Assembly (NCBI RefSeq): GCF_016617615.1 | Contig: NZ_JAACYA010000001.1 | Coordinates: forward strand, 310,001 to 374,000 | Source of the DNA: Persephonella atlantica | Lineage (GTDB): Bacteria; Aquificota; Aquificia; Aquificales; Hydrogenothermaceae | Direction: 5' to 3' | Length of the DNA stretch: 64,000 nucleotides | Part shown: positions 43,455 through 54,629 of the stretch, piece after piece | Layout: each line of letters begins with the position of its first letter | Position numbering within the stretch: position 1 is the stretch's first letter | Notes under the pieces: generated by a model | The model's database searches: none | Seen by the model: only the letters and a program-made list of their open reading frames with translations | What the model was told of the DNA's origin: nothing | Position numbers and translations under genes: made by a program

Positions 43455-44080
43455 CTGCCTCATACTGTTTATAATAAAGTCCGGTTTTAGCGGAAGGACT
43501 TTATCTTCTTTCCCAAAACCGTATGTCACAAAAACAGTTTTAACCCCAGCACTTCTTCCGGCCTGAACATCAGCTTCACTGTCTCCTATCATGACAGCAT
43601 TTTCTGGATTAGAGTTAAGATTTTTAAGTGCAAACATAACAGGTTCCCTTTCAGGTTTTTTGGAAGGTGTTGTATCTCCACCGACAATCAGGTCTATGAG
43701 ATGAACAATATTTAATTTCTTCAGTATCTGCTCAGATATATCCTGGTACTTATTTGTCACTACTGCTACTTTTTTCTTTTCCTTTTTCAGTAGTTCAAGC
43801 GTCTCGTAAACATATGGATACAGAGTAGTATAAACAGCTGGATTGGAGAAATAGTACTCTCTAAACAGTCTCACTCCTTCTTCTATCAGCTCGTTATCGT
43901 CTGTTTTCAGAACCCCCTCTATCAGTTTTTTTCCGCCGTATCCTACATGCTTTATAATCTCTTTTTCTTCAAGGGCCGGAAATCCTAATTTTTTTAGAGC
44001 ATAGTTAACAGCAACAGCTATATCCTTTGATGAATTTATCAGTGTTCCATCAAGATCAAAAAGAAAAGTATCTTTATTTT

Positions 44081-45737
<1,657 letters not shown>

Positions 45738-45751
45738 CTACGCACCTCCTC

Positions 45752-47185
45752 TTACAATCTATGATATGCTGCTATAGCTGCTGCAATAACAGTCGCTAAA
45801 TCTTCAGGGTCTCCCCCTTCAGGTTTTAGTCTGAATTTAGGCAGTTTTTTATCTATGTAGCCTGTATCAAACTTTCCTACCATAAAGTCTTTATCTCTAA
45901 CAATCTGTCTCAAAAGTGGGAGGTTTGTCGGAACACCCCTTACCTGAAACTCTTCAAGTGCTCTTTTTGCTCTGTTTACTGTCTGTTCCCATGTTAATGC
46001 CCACACAGTAAGTTTTGCAATCATAGAGTCGTAATAAGGTGGAATTATGTAATCTTTATAAACTGCTGCGTCTATTCTTACTCCGGGACCGCCAGGGGAG
46101 TAATAGGAAGTTATCCTTCCGGGAGAAGGTGCAAATCCTTTCTTTGGGTCTTCTGCATTTATTCTAAACTCTATAGCATAGCCTCTGAACTTTATGTCCT
46201 CCTGCAGAAATGGAAGTTTTTCTCCTTCTGCAATCTGTATCATCCTCTGAACAATATCAACACCTGTAACTGTTTCTGTTACAGTGTGTTCAACCTGAAG
46301 TCTTGTGTTCATCTCTATAAAGTAAAAGTTATCATCTTCGTCTACCAAAAACTCAAGTGTTCCAACATTCTCATATCCAAGCTTAAACATAGATTTTACT
46401 GCAACTCTGTAAAGCTCTCTTCTTACCTCTTCGCTAAGTCTTGGAGATGGAGCTATCTCTATAACCTTTTGATGTCTTCTCTGTATTGAACAGTCTCTCT
46501 CACCTAAATGTATAACATTTCCGTATTTATCTGCCATTATCTGTATCTCTATATGACGGGGATTTTTTACATATTTTTCAATAAACACGTCTCCCCTGCC
46601 AAAAAATTTCTCTGCTTCGCTGGTGGCAGACCTGAACAGCTCTTCAAAATCAGACTCTTTTTCAACAATTCTCATCCCCCTTCCACCACCGCCATATGCA
46701 GCTTTTATTATCACTGGAAAGCCTATATCTTTTGCTACTTTTTTTGCTTCATTTATATCAGTAATAGGTTCATCCGTCCCGGGCAGGACAGGAACTCCCA
46801 CCTCTCTCATTGCAACCTTAGATTTTATCTTGTCTCCAAACAGCTCTATATGGTCAGGTTTTGGTCCAATAAATATAATTCCCCTTTTTTCACAGTATCT
46901 TGCAAAGTCTGCATTCTCTGACAAAAATCCATAACCGGGATGAATCGCATCACACTTTGTCTGTCTTGCAAGGTCAACAATTTTGTAAAAGTTAAGATAT
47001 GCTTTTATTGGGTCTCCAGATATCATATAGGCTTCGTCGGCTTTTTTTACCCATATTCCGTTGTGGTCTGCCTCTGAGTATATGGCAACTGTTCTTATTC
47101 CAAGCTCTTTACAGGCTCTTATTATACGGGTTGCAACTTCTCCTCTGTTTGCAACGAGAACCTTTTTGATTTTCTTCTTTCTCAT
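45752..47185 (-). CDS. Biotin carboxylase subunit (pyruvate/2-oxoglutarate/acetyl-CoA carboxylase type)
   Basis: 477 residues. V-L-V-A-N-R-G-E-V-A, H-P-G-Y-G-F-L-S-E-N, ATP-grasp loop A-A-Y-G-G-G-G-R-G-M-R, E-R-D-C-S-I-Q-R-R-H-Q-K, and E-M-N-T-R-L-Q-V-E-H are intact. It carboxylates biotin on a separate carrier; no biotinyl domain is present. The C-terminal extension of about 25 residues (E-D-L-A-T-V-I-A-A-A-I-A-A-Y) recalls pyruvate carboxylase A subunits. In Aquificota related enzymes act on 2-oxoglutarate or pyruvate in the reductive TCA cycle. ATG 47185 follows AGGAGA; TTG/ATT codons upstream overlap lysC. Confidence 0.88.
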   Translation of the reverse strand: MRKKKIKKVLVANRGEVATRIIRACKELGIRTVAIYSEADHNGIWVKKADEAYMISGDPIKAYLNFYKIVDLARQTKCDAIHPGYGFLSENADFARYCEKRGIIFIGPKPDHIELFGDKIKSKVAMREVGVPVLPGTDEPITDINEAKKVAKDIGFPVIIKAAYGGGGRGMRIVEKESDFEELFRSATSEAEKFFGRGDVFIEKYVKNPRHIEIQIMADKYGNVIHLGERDCSIQRRHQKVIEIAPSPRLSEEVRRELYRVAVKSMFKLGYENVGTLEFLVDEDDNFYFIEMNTRLQVEHTVTETVTGVDIVQRMIQIAEGEKLPFLQEDIKFRGYAIEFRINAEDPKKGFAPSPGRITSYYSPGGPGVRIDAAVYKDYIIPPYYDSMIAKLTVWALTWEQTVNRAKRALEEFQVRGVPTNLPLLRQIVRDKDFMVGKFDTGYIDKKLPKFRLKPEGGDPEDLATVIAAAIAAYHRL

Positions 47186-47195
47186 AACTGTTCTC

Positions 47196-48428
47196 CTAAT
47201 CAACAACAATGGTTTCCTGATTTTCTATAAACGCCTCGTGCAGTGCCCTTACTGCAAGCTCTGCGTATTTCTCATCTATCAGGCAGGATATTTTTATCTC
47301 CGAGGTGGATATAGCATATATGTTTATTCCTTCCCTGTATAGAACCTCAAACATTTTCCCGGCTGTTCCTGCATGTGTTTTCATTCCAAGTCCAACAACA
47401 GATATTTTTGCTATTCTGTCGTTTCTCTCAACACCTGATGCTCCTACTTCCTGAGCCACTTCTCTGGCTATCTCTTCTGCAAAGTCAGCATCAACTTTAT
47501 TCACTGTAAAGGATATGTCTGTGTATCCTTCGTGAGAGACATTCTGAACAATCATATCAACAACAATGTTGTTATCCCCTAATGCTTTAAACAGTTTTGC
47601 TGCTATTCCCGGTTTGTCTGGAACTTTTACTACTGTTATTTTAGACTCTTTAAGCTCGTGGCTTATTCCTCTTACTGCTACCCTTTCCATCTCTTCATTT
47701 TCCTCCACTATCCATGTTCCATCCTCATCAATAAATGAGGACTTTACATGTATTTTTACGCCGTATTTGGCTGCAAACTCTACAGACCTTATCTGCATCA
47801 CTTTAGAACCTAATGATGCCATCTCCATCATCTCTTCATAGGAGATGACAGGTATCTTGCGGGCATTCTCAACTATACGGGGGTCTGCTGTAAACACCCC
47901 TGTAACGTCTGTATATATCTCACACACGTCAGCTTTCAGTGCTGCAGCAAGTGCAACTGCTGTGGTATCAGAGCCTCCTCTTCCCAGTGTGGTTATATCG
48001 CCGTAATCGTTTACCCCCTGAAATCCTGCAACAATAACAACCTTTCCCCTTTCAAGCTCTGACATTATTCTGTGGGTATCTATCCTCTTTATCCTTGCTT
48101 TCGTATAGGCTGTATCTGTATATATAGGAACCTGCCATCCTGTCAGACTTACTGCATCTATCCCTATCTCTTTCAGTGCAAGTGCCAGCAGACCAATGGC
48201 AACCTGCTCTCCTGTTGAAACAACCATATCCTGTTCCCGGGGGTCTGGTCTGGAGGATATCTCTCTTGTCAGACCTAACAGTCTGTCTGTTTCTCCTGCC
48301 ATTGCAGAGGAAACAACAACAACTTTATTTCCTTCTTCAACTGCCTTTTTTACCTTTTTTGCCACATTTTTAATTCTTTCTACTGTTCCTACAGACGTTC
48401 CACCAAATTTCTGCACTACAAGGGGCAA
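47196..48428 (-). CDS. lysC: Aspartate kinase
   Basis: 410 residues. [44 protein letters not shown] and [16 protein letters not shown] are the kinase signature; two ACT domains (about 265-410) provide feedback by lysine/threonine. Starts the aspartate-family amino-acid route. Start TTG 48428 directly follows the pabC-like stop; GGAAGATTAA is the ribosome site. Confidence 0.95.
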   Translation of the reverse strand: MPLVVQKFGGTSVGTVERIKNVAKKVKKAVEEGNKVVVVSSAMAGETDRLLGLTREISSRPDPREQDMVVSTGEQVAIGLLALALKEIGIDAVSLTGWQVPIYTDTAYTKARIKRIDTHRIMSELERGKVVIVAGFQGVNDYGDITTLGRGGSDTTAVALAAALKADVCEIYTDVTGVFTADPRIVENARKIPVISYEEMMEMASLGSKVMQIRSVEFAAKYGVKIHVKSSFIDEDGTWIVEENEEMERVAVRGISHELKESKITVVKVPDKPGIAAKLFKALGDNNIVVDMIVQNVSHEGYTDISFTVNKVDADFAEEIAREVAQEVGASGVERNDRIAKISVVGLGMKTHAGTAGKMFEVLYREGINIYAISTSEIKISCLIDEKYAELAVRALHEAFIENQETIVVD

Positions 48429-49190
48429 TTAATCTTCCTCCTGATTAAAAAAATCAATTTTTCCAACTCTAATTATACCATTTAGGGCATTTGTAACAAA
48501 AATCAGGTCTGCATTTTTTATATCTTTTAGATAAAATCTTCCCTCAACAACAGTGAATCCTTCTTTCCTTGCCTCTTGCAAAACAGCTTCTCTTGTTATT
48601 CCCGGAAGCAAACCACAGTCAACAGAAGGAGTATACATAAACCTTCCTTTCACCCAAAATATGTTTGCTGTTGTTGTCTCTGTAATCTCTCCATTTTCGT
48701 TAAGAAACAGGGCATCGTCATAACCCCTTTCTTTTGCATACCTGTTTGCTATAAGCTTCTCTGCAAAGTTTGTCGTTTTTACTTTTAGCAGTGGATTACT
48801 ACTGTGAACCCTAAAAGGAGCAACTATCAGGCTGATTTTCCTGTTTTTTCTTTCTTTGAATGGCCTAACGACAGTAATAAGATTGCTTTTATAAGGGATT
48901 AAGGGAAAATCAAAATTACCCTCAGAAACCAAAATAGTTTTTACATAAAGGTCTGTGCTTTCACACTGGGAAACAGTTTTTTCAATGTAGTATAGGAAAT
49001 CTTCTTTTGAAATCTGGGGAATGTTTAAAAGTTTTGCTCCCCTGTTTAATCTCTCATAATGTTTCTCTATTCTATCTGGAAGCTTTCCATTAAAACGGAA
49101 CGTTTCAAATACACCTTCCCCATACATCAGTGTCCTTAAAAACTGTTTACCTTCAAACCTTTCCCCATTAATTGTTATTATTTCTCTCAT
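48429..49190 (-). CDS. pabC: PLP class IV aminotransferase/lyase, probable aminodeoxychorismate lyase
   Basis: 253 residues. M-Y-G-E-G-V-F-E-T-F-R-F near residue 22, V-K-T-T-N-F with the probable PLP Lys, D-D-A-L-F-L-N-E-N-G-E-I-T-E-T-T-T-A-N-I-F, and G-L-L-P-G-I-T-R-E-A-V define class IV. The length fits PabC (folate) better than IlvE (about 300). D-amino-acid aminotransferase is an alternative. ATG 49190 is chosen; a GTG three codons upstream overlaps the preceding gene. Confidence 0.82.
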   Translation of the reverse strand: MREIITINGERFEGKQFLRTLMYGEGVFETFRFNGKLPDRIEKHYERLNRGAKLLNIPQISKEDFLYYIEKTVSQCESTDLYVKTILVSEGNFDFPLIPYKSNLITVVRPFKERKNRKISLIVAPFRVHSSNPLLKVKTTNFAEKLIANRYAKERGYDDALFLNENGEITETTTANIFWVKGRFMYTPSVDCGLLPGITREAVLQEARKEGFTVVEGRFYLKDIKNADLIFVTNALNGIIRVGKIDFFNQEED

Positions 49191-49192
49191 TT

Positions 49193-50824
49193 TTACCACC
49201 CCTTGTATATTAAATATCTTTTTTCAAAACCTGAGTAATCTCCGTGAATAGCCCTGTATACATACTTCAGTAAAATGGCAAATCGTGATTCACTGCCCCT
49301 TTTATAAAGATACCCTTCCCACAGAACCTGTGCACCGTCTATCTGCCTGTAAGTTTTTTCTGTAGTAAGGGCTAAAACTGGCTTTTTCTGAGAAATCTTA
49401 ACGATTTCTTTTGCCGGAACATCTCTAAAAACCTTCCTCTGAGCGTAAAAGGGCATGTTGTGCCAGAACCAGCTTTCTATTATTAATGGTATATTTTTCT
49501 CTGGAACGTTATCGTTTATTGCCATTCCAATTCTGTCATAAGGGCGGAACCTCTCCACAACTGGAAGAACAGAGACTGTAAAAACAAAGAACAGCACTAA
49601 CATTGCTATAAAGGGGAGTATCTTCAGCTCTCTATAACGGAGCAAAAATGCAAAAGGAAAAACAGCAGCCACATAATACAGGTAATCAAGTTTAAACAGA
49701 TATACCATCCCTCCCACGGCAAAAGAAGAGACAAGCACAGGCACGAAAAGAGAGCCGTAATAAAAAATCTTATCTATCAGCTTTTTCGGTGAAAAGTTGA
49801 CAAGGTAGTAAGCAACAATCAGCGACATTGCTCCATGTGCCTGAATAATGTAAACAGGAATCTTTCCCTTTGCTATGGTAAAGATAATCAGCATCACACC
49901 AAACCATACAGCAGGGAATAGAAGCTCCTTTTTTCTATCTATAATCCCCCTAACGGCAGCATAGTAAAAAAACAGAGAATAAGGCAAGAATCCCCACAGA
50001 ATAACAACAGGATAGAAAAAAAGGTCTGATAGTCCCTGAGACTTTTTTCCTACTGCTCTTTTTACTGTCTCTTCCAGCGTCGTTTCAATAAAAGAGCTGC
50101 CAAACTTCAGATACATATACAGATACCAGCTAAATCCGACAACAATCACTAAAGGCAGTCCAATCTCCAACCTTAAAAACCTGATGTCTTTCCATACCTG
50201 AGGCCATCTGAATCTGTTTTCAATCAAAACATAAAAAATCACTATTCCACCGATTACTGCTATATACGGAAAACCCTTTGTCAAAACAGTAAGCCCTAAA
50301 GATAAATACGACAGGAGAATATACACAAAATTCTTTCTCCTGTATCCTACAATAAAAAAATACAGAGTCAATGTAAAAAAGAATGTGAGGGGAACCTCAG
50401 GAGAAGCATAACGGGAATTTATAACAAACTGAAAACTGAAAGCCATAACAGCAGCCGATACTAATGCTACTTTTCTGCCGTAAAGCTCTTTCCCTATTAG
50501 ATATACCAGCAGATTAGAACCTAAAGCTGTCAGAACAATAGGCAGCCTTGTTGCAAACTCATTAACACCAAAAATCAGATAAGAAAATGCAACAAGCCAG
50601 TATGTCATAGGAGGTTTGTTAAATCGGGGTTCATAGTTGTAATAAATATCAAGGAAGTTCCCATTCTGGAGCATCTCCCTCGCAGCTTCAGCGTAAAAAG
50701 CCTCGTTTGGTATCCATATATCGTTAAGCCATATGTTCCAGAAATAAACAAAAACTGTGAAAAAAAGCATAAGAGATAAAAACCATCTGTCTTCAACAAG
50801 TTTATCAAATCTGCTTTTTTCCAT
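49193..50824 (-). CDS. GT39/ArnT-type membrane glycosyltransferase
   Basis: 543 residues, about twelve membrane helices. The first periplasmic loop has D-I-W-I-P-N-E-A-F-Y-A-E-A-A-R-E-M and N-K-P-P-M-T-Y-W-L, the dolichyl/undecaprenyl-phosphate mannosyltransferase signature with catalytic Asp/Glu. These enzymes move sugars from polyprenyl phosphate to lipid A, proteins or glycans. A soluble C-terminal domain (about 430-543) follows. AGGGAG precedes the ATG. The target is unknown; lipid A is plausible given lpxC. Confidence 0.85.
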   Translation of the reverse strand: MEKSRFDKLVEDRWFLSLMLFFTVFVYFWNIWLNDIWIPNEAFYAEAAREMLQNGNFLDIYYNYEPRFNKPPMTYWLVAFSYLIFGVNEFATRLPIVLTALGSNLLVYLIGKELYGRKVALVSAAVMAFSFQFVINSRYASPEVPLTFFFTLTLYFFIVGYRRKNFVYILLSYLSLGLTVLTKGFPYIAVIGGIVIFYVLIENRFRWPQVWKDIRFLRLEIGLPLVIVVGFSWYLYMYLKFGSSFIETTLEETVKRAVGKKSQGLSDLFFYPVVILWGFLPYSLFFYYAAVRGIIDRKKELLFPAVWFGVMLIIFTIAKGKIPVYIIQAHGAMSLIVAYYLVNFSPKKLIDKIFYYGSLFVPVLVSSFAVGGMVYLFKLDYLYYVAAVFPFAFLLRYRELKILPFIAMLVLFFVFTVSVLPVVERFRPYDRIGMAINDNVPEKNIPLIIESWFWHNMPFYAQRKVFRDVPAKEIVKISQKKPVLALTTEKTYRQIDGAQVLWEGYLYKRGSESRFAILLKYVYRAIHGDYSGFEKRYLIYKGW

Positions 50825-50849
50825 AATCTCCCTTTAGATGAAATGTTGG

Positions 50850-50863
50850 TTAGAATATTCTAA
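50850..50863. promoter_or_regulatory. Perfect 14-bp palindrome between GT39 and TauE/SafE genes
   Basis: TTAGAATATTCTAA is identical to its reverse complement, with no mismatch and no spacer. It lies in the 79-nt gap between the divergent GT39 start (50824) and the TauE/SafE TTG start (50904). The position fits an operator serving either direction. I cannot assign a regulator family. Confidence 0.55.
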
Positions 50864-50903
50864 TATATTTGTCTTCAGCAATGCTCAGTTTGGAGGTTAT
50901 GGT

Positions 50904-51953
50904 TTGGAGATATACCTGCCAGTTGCAGACGTTTCTGTTAATGTATTTGTTTTAATAACCCTTGGTCTTGTTGTAGGATTTTTCTCCGGTATGCTTGGAA
51001 TAGGTGGAGGTATTATTCTCAATCCTACTTTGATAAAGTTAGGTATTCCTCCAATAGTTACAGTAGGAACATCTGTTGCCCAGATGGTAGGTGCAACAGT
51101 ATCAGGATTTTTAGCCCATCTGAGACTGAAAAATATTGATTTAAAACTTGGAGCTGTTCTTATAATTTCTGGATTTGTCGGTGGAGCTTTTGGGGTTTTC
51201 CTGACAAAAATATTAGAAGAGGCTGGTCATTTCAGAACATTCGTTCTCTCTTTTTATGCTTTTTATCTTGCCTTTACAGGGATTACAATGTTTATAGACC
51301 TGATTAAAAAAGAAAAACCAGAAAAAGAAAAAAGCAGATTTAAACAATTTATAGATTTGCTCCCATTCAAGTATAGATTTGATTTTGGACATTTTTCTGT
51401 CCTAATACCTGTTTTTATTGGGCTGATATCTGGATTTTTAGCAGCTGTTATGGGTGTAGGGGGTGGATTTGTGGTAATCCCTGCCCTTATGTATTTAGCA
51501 GAGCTTCCTGTTAATAGAGCTGTTGGTATGAGTCTATTTCAGATGATTTTTATAACAGCATTTTTGACATACTTCCACGGGACTGTAAATCACGGGGTTG
51601 ATGTTATCCTCGCCCTCATTCTTATGGCTGGTTCTTCTTTTGGAGCTGTTTTTGGCTCTGCAGTAGGTCAGAGAATAAACAAAAACATAACAAAGCTGAT
51701 AATGGCTTCCCTTGTATCTACTGTATCAGTTCTCAGCTTTTATCAGCTGTTCTTTGAAAAAGAGAAAACAAAAGAAGGGATAAAACAGGTTCACAACTTT
51801 ATTTCAGATTTTGCCTTCAATCATCCCCAGATATACTCCATATCTGTAATTATTGTAAGTTTAATTGCAGGGACTATAATAAGTATGATTGCACACAGAA
51901 TAAAACTGAGAGTTGAGATATTTATGGAAAAAAGGAGAGAGAAAAAGATTTGA
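50904..51953 (+). CDS. TauE/SafE (DUF81) membrane transporter
   Basis: 349 residues with about eight to nine membrane helices in two homologous halves: G-F-F-S-G-M-L-G-I-G-G-G-I-I-L-N-P in the first and G-F-L-A-A-V-M-G-V-G-G-G-F-V-V-I-P in the second, the family hallmark. Members export sulfite, sulfoacetate or other anions. I prefer TTG 50904, with GGAGG at 50892-50896, over ATG 50838, which has no ribosome site and would place the palindrome inside the gene. The stop overlaps mqnA by 4 nt. Confidence 0.87.
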   Translation: MEIYLPVADVSVNVFVLITLGLVVGFFSGMLGIGGGIILNPTLIKLGIPPIVTVGTSVAQMVGATVSGFLAHLRLKNIDLKLGAVLIISGFVGGAFGVFLTKILEEAGHFRTFVLSFYAFYLAFTGITMFIDLIKKEKPEKEKSRFKQFIDLLPFKYRFDFGHFSVLIPVFIGLISGFLAAVMGVGGGFVVIPALMYLAELPVNRAVGMSLFQMIFITAFLTYFHGTVNHGVDVILALILMAGSSFGAVFGSAVGQRINKNITKLIMASLVSTVSVLSFYQLFFEKEKTKEGIKQVHNFISDFAFNHPQIYSISVIIVSLIAGTIISMIAHRIKLRVEIFMEKRREKKI

Positions 51954-52738
51954 AAATAGGGTGGATTGATTATCTTAATACAATGCCCTTTGACTTTGAG
52001 CTGACAGGTGTAAAACCTGATATTAATTACACACTAATCAGAGGTGTCCCTTCACAGATAAATAGTTTATTTTCACAAAAAAAAGTTGACATTGGATTTA
52101 TATCTTCTGCCCACTACATGGAAAATTTTAATCAGTATCTCATATTTCCAGAGCTTTCCATATCTTCCTACAACAAAGTTAAGTCTGTTATTATTCTGTC
52201 TGACAGTCCGCTAAAAGAGATAGATACCATATATCTGACAGGAGAATCAAAAACATCCCGCTACCTTACAAAGGTTATATTTGAGAAATTTTTTGGCAAA
52301 GTTCCAGATTACAGAGAGCTAAACGGCAATTTAGAAGAAAAAAAGGCAGTCCTCCTCATAGGAGACAGTGCAATAAAATATGCAGATGCCAAAAAATATC
52401 GCTACGACCTTTCCCAGATATGGGCTGAAAAAACCGGGCTCCCCTTTGTTTTTGCCCTCTGGTGCGTCCACAGGAATTACTATGAAAGACATATCTCAGA
52501 AACAGTAAAACTGTGGAAAGCCCTGAAGGACTCAAAGGAAATATTTTTCAAAGAAATTGATAGATTCCTCACTGACAGCAGAAAAATAGAGTATTTGAAA
52601 AATCTTGATTACTGCCTTACACAGGAGCATATTGAAAGCCTGAAGCTTTTTGGCAGTTATCTGAAGGAACTGGGCATTTTAAAGGAAGAGCCACAGTTTC
52701 ATTTTGTAGAGGTAAAAGATGAACTGGGTCAGATTTGA
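51950..52738 (+). CDS. mqnA: Chorismate dehydratase MqnA (futalosine pathway)
   Basis: 262 residues. G-W-I-D-Y-L-N-T-M-P-F near the start, G-V-P-S-Q-I-N, V-D-I-G-F-I-S-S-A-H-Y, T-S-R-Y-L-T-K and F-V-F-A-L-W-C-V fit the periplasmic-binding-protein-like MqnA family. It converts chorismate to 3-enolpyruvyl-benzoate, the first step of futalosine-route menaquinone synthesis. Starts at TTG 51950 overlapping the transporter stop (TTGA). MqnD is the similar alternative, but G-V-P-S and length favour MqnA. Confidence 0.85.
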   Translation: MKIGWIDYLNTMPFDFELTGVKPDINYTLIRGVPSQINSLFSQKKVDIGFISSAHYMENFNQYLIFPELSISSYNKVKSVIILSDSPLKEIDTIYLTGESKTSRYLTKVIFEKFFGKVPDYRELNGNLEEKKAVLLIGDSAIKYADAKKYRYDLSQIWAEKTGLPFVFALWCVHRNYYERHISETVKLWKALKDSKEIFFKEIDRFLTDSRKIEYLKNLDYCLTQEHIESLKLFGSYLKELGILKEEPQFHFVEVKDELGQI

Positions 52739-53330
52739 AGGAAGAAAGGTATATCCATCAAAAGTGATATGTGTAGGAAGAAACTACCACAGACACATCA
52801 AAGAGCTGAATAACAAAAATCCTGAAGAGATTGTCCTGTTTATAAAACCAAACAGCAGTGTAACAACTCAGCTAATAAAACCTGATAAAAGGTGCAGATA
52901 CGAAGGAGAGATATCATTTTTACTGAAAGATGGGAACATATGTGGAGTAGGTTTTGGTATAGACCTGACGCTGATAGATGAACAAAACAGACTGAAATCA
53001 AAGGGTCTGCCGTGGGAAAAAGCAAAGGCATTTGACAACTCTGCTGTTTTCTCAGATTTTACACAGATAACTGTAGAAGATGTTCCAAATCTAAAGATGG
53101 AGCTTTACATCAACGGAGAACTGATTCAAAAAGGCTCTGTGAAAGAGATGATTTATTCTCCAGAAGAAATCCTTCAGGAAGTTAAAAATTACTTCAGTAT
53201 CTATGATTATGACATACTGATGTGCGGAACTCCTGAAGGCGTTGGTCAGTTTGAAAAAGGGGATATATTTACAGGAAGGATAATCTTACATAACAGGATT
53301 TTGATTGAGAAAAGATGGACAGCAGAATAA
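52719..53330 (+). CDS. Fumarylacetoacetate hydrolase (FAH) fold protein
   Basis: 203 residues. V-I-C-V-G-R-N-Y-x-x-H, F-I-K-P-N-S-S, metal ligands Y-E-G-E-I-S and G-F-G-I-D-L-T, and the C-terminal G-T-P-E-G-V-G-x-F-E-K-G-D are the FAH family core. Such enzymes hydrolyse acylpyruvates or decarboxylate oxaloacetate. It overlaps mqnA by 20 nt and mnmC2 by 16 nt. The exact substrate cannot be told. Confidence 0.88.
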   Translation: MNWVRFEGRKVYPSKVICVGRNYHRHIKELNNKNPEEIVLFIKPNSSVTTQLIKPDKRCRYEGEISFLLKDGNICGVGFGIDLTLIDEQNRLKSKGLPWEKAKAFDNSAVFSDFTQITVEDVPNLKMELYINGELIQKGSVKEMIYSPEEILQEVKNYFSIYDYDILMCGTPEGVGQFEKGDIFTGRIILHNRILIEKRWTAE

Positions 53331-54151
53331 AAACAGCAGACGGAACGGAAACCTTTTTAAATCCAGAGTATAACGAAGCATACCACAGCACAAAGGCAGG
53401 AGCATACACAGAAAGCCTCCATAAGTTTGTCCTTCCCTGCCAGATTGACAGGCTATCAAGAGAAAATGACAGTATTTATATATTAGATGTAGGATTTGGT
53501 CTTGGATATAACATTGCCGTTGCTGTAGAAACAGCTGTAAAAAATAATCCTGATATTTTCCTAAAGATACTCTCTGTGGAAAAAGATAAAAAAGTTTTTG
53601 ACAGGATAAAACAGCTGAATCTTCCTGAAAATTTAAAGGGTATATACACAGAAATTCTATCAGGAAAGTTTGAAGAAAATAGATACACAGCAAAGGGGAA
53701 AAATTTCCACCTGACAGTTATTTTTGGAGACGCAAGGAAACTGCTGAAAAAGATAACAGGCAGATTTGATGCAGTATTTTACGACCCATTCTCCCCAAAG
53801 GTAAACACAGAGATGTGGACAGTAAACATGTTCAAAACAGTAAAAAATCTGATGAAAGAAGAAGCTGTCCTTGCCACCTACAGTGCATCACTTGCTGTGA
53901 GGAAAGGTCTTATAGAGGCTGGTTTTAAGATTGGTCTCGTTGAGCCTGTAGGCAGGAAAAGCTACTCAACTGTTGCCACCATAAAGGGAGAGATTCCACC
54001 TTTAACAGAAAAAGAAAAAAACAGACTGAAAAACTCCCCCTATGCCGTTCCTTACTGGGATAACGAGGATATGACACTTCCACCAGAGATAATAAAAGCA
54101 AACTTTGAAAAAGAGGTGGAGAAAAACCTCACAGCTTTAAAAAGTTCCTGA
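53315..54151 (+). CDS. mnmC2: Stand-alone MnmC2-type tRNA (mnm5U34) methyltransferase (DUF752)
   Basis: 278 residues. Starts with T-A-D-G-T-E-T, then S-K/T-A-G-A-Y-T-E-S, SAM motif I I-L-D-V-G-F-G-L-G-Y-N, D-A-V-F-Y-D-P-F-S-P-K-V-N and W-T-V-N-M-F, then T-Y-S-A-S-L-A-V-R-x-G-L-x-x-A-G-F. This is the methyltransferase half of MnmC without the fused oxidase; the Aquifex homologue was shown to methylate nm5U34 in tRNA. The wobble base modification depends on MnmEG providing nm5U. Ends overlapping DUF4416 by 23 nt. Confidence 0.92.
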   Translation: MDSRIKTADGTETFLNPEYNEAYHSTKAGAYTESLHKFVLPCQIDRLSRENDSIYILDVGFGLGYNIAVAVETAVKNNPDIFLKILSVEKDKKVFDRIKQLNLPENLKGIYTEILSGKFEENRYTAKGKNFHLTVIFGDARKLLKKITGRFDAVFYDPFSPKVNTEMWTVNMFKTVKNLMKEEAVLATYSASLAVRKGLIEAGFKIGLVEPVGRKSYSTVATIKGEIPPLTEKEKNRLKNSPYAVPYWDNEDMTLPPEIIKANFEKEVEKNLTALKSS

Positions 54152-54629
54152 CGCTGTTGAAAAAAGGTATCTGCTGTTTATAATCTAAGTATGTCCAGAT
54201 AAACGGCTGAAAAGAGCCGTGATGATAAAACAGCTCCAGCTCAGCATAAACACCATCTCCTAAATATATCCTGTTCCCCCTGTATTTTTTAGTTGATACA
54301 ACAAGCTGGTCTGGGTCTATGTAAAAAGGGTCTATGTTCACTGTTCTGCTTCCGTTTATCCTGAAACTGTCTTCTATCTCCATACACAGCTTTTTTATAC
54401 CTTTAATTTCTGACTTATCTATCACTCTGTCTGTTATGATGAATCTTTTAAGCAGAGGAAATCCCATCTCTCTCTGATAGTATTTAGAAACAGGAGGATT
54501 AAAAATCTCTGACTGGCTTAAAATACTGCCGTATTCAGACAGCAGATTTTCTTTAGCCTTAAGGAGAAACTCCTCCTCCCTCCACATCAGAGCAAATCCT
54601 AAAAATGCCCTATCAGTGTTTTTTCTCAC
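54129..54629 (-). CDS. DUF4416 family protein
   Basis: 166 residues. Matches the DUF4416 outline: F-L-G-F-A-L, Y-Y-x-R-E-M-G-F-P-L-x-x-R-F, K-L-C-M-E-I-E, R-T-V-N-I-D-P, D-Q-L-V-V-S-T-K-K-Y-R-G-N-R-I-Y-L-G-D-G-V-Y-A-E and W-T-Y-L-D-Y. The function of the family is unknown. Starts at GTG 54629, overlapping moaC-mogA by 17 nt, so it is translated downstream of the Moco gene. Confidence 0.85.
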   Translation of the reverse strand: MRKNTDRAFLGFALMWREEEFLLKAKENLLSEYGSILSQSEIFNPPVSKYYQREMGFPLLKRFIITDRVIDKSEIKGIKKLCMEIEDSFRINGSRTVNIDPFYIDPDQLVVSTKKYRGNRIYLGDGVYAELELFYHHGSFQPFIWTYLDYKQQIPFFNSVRNFLKL

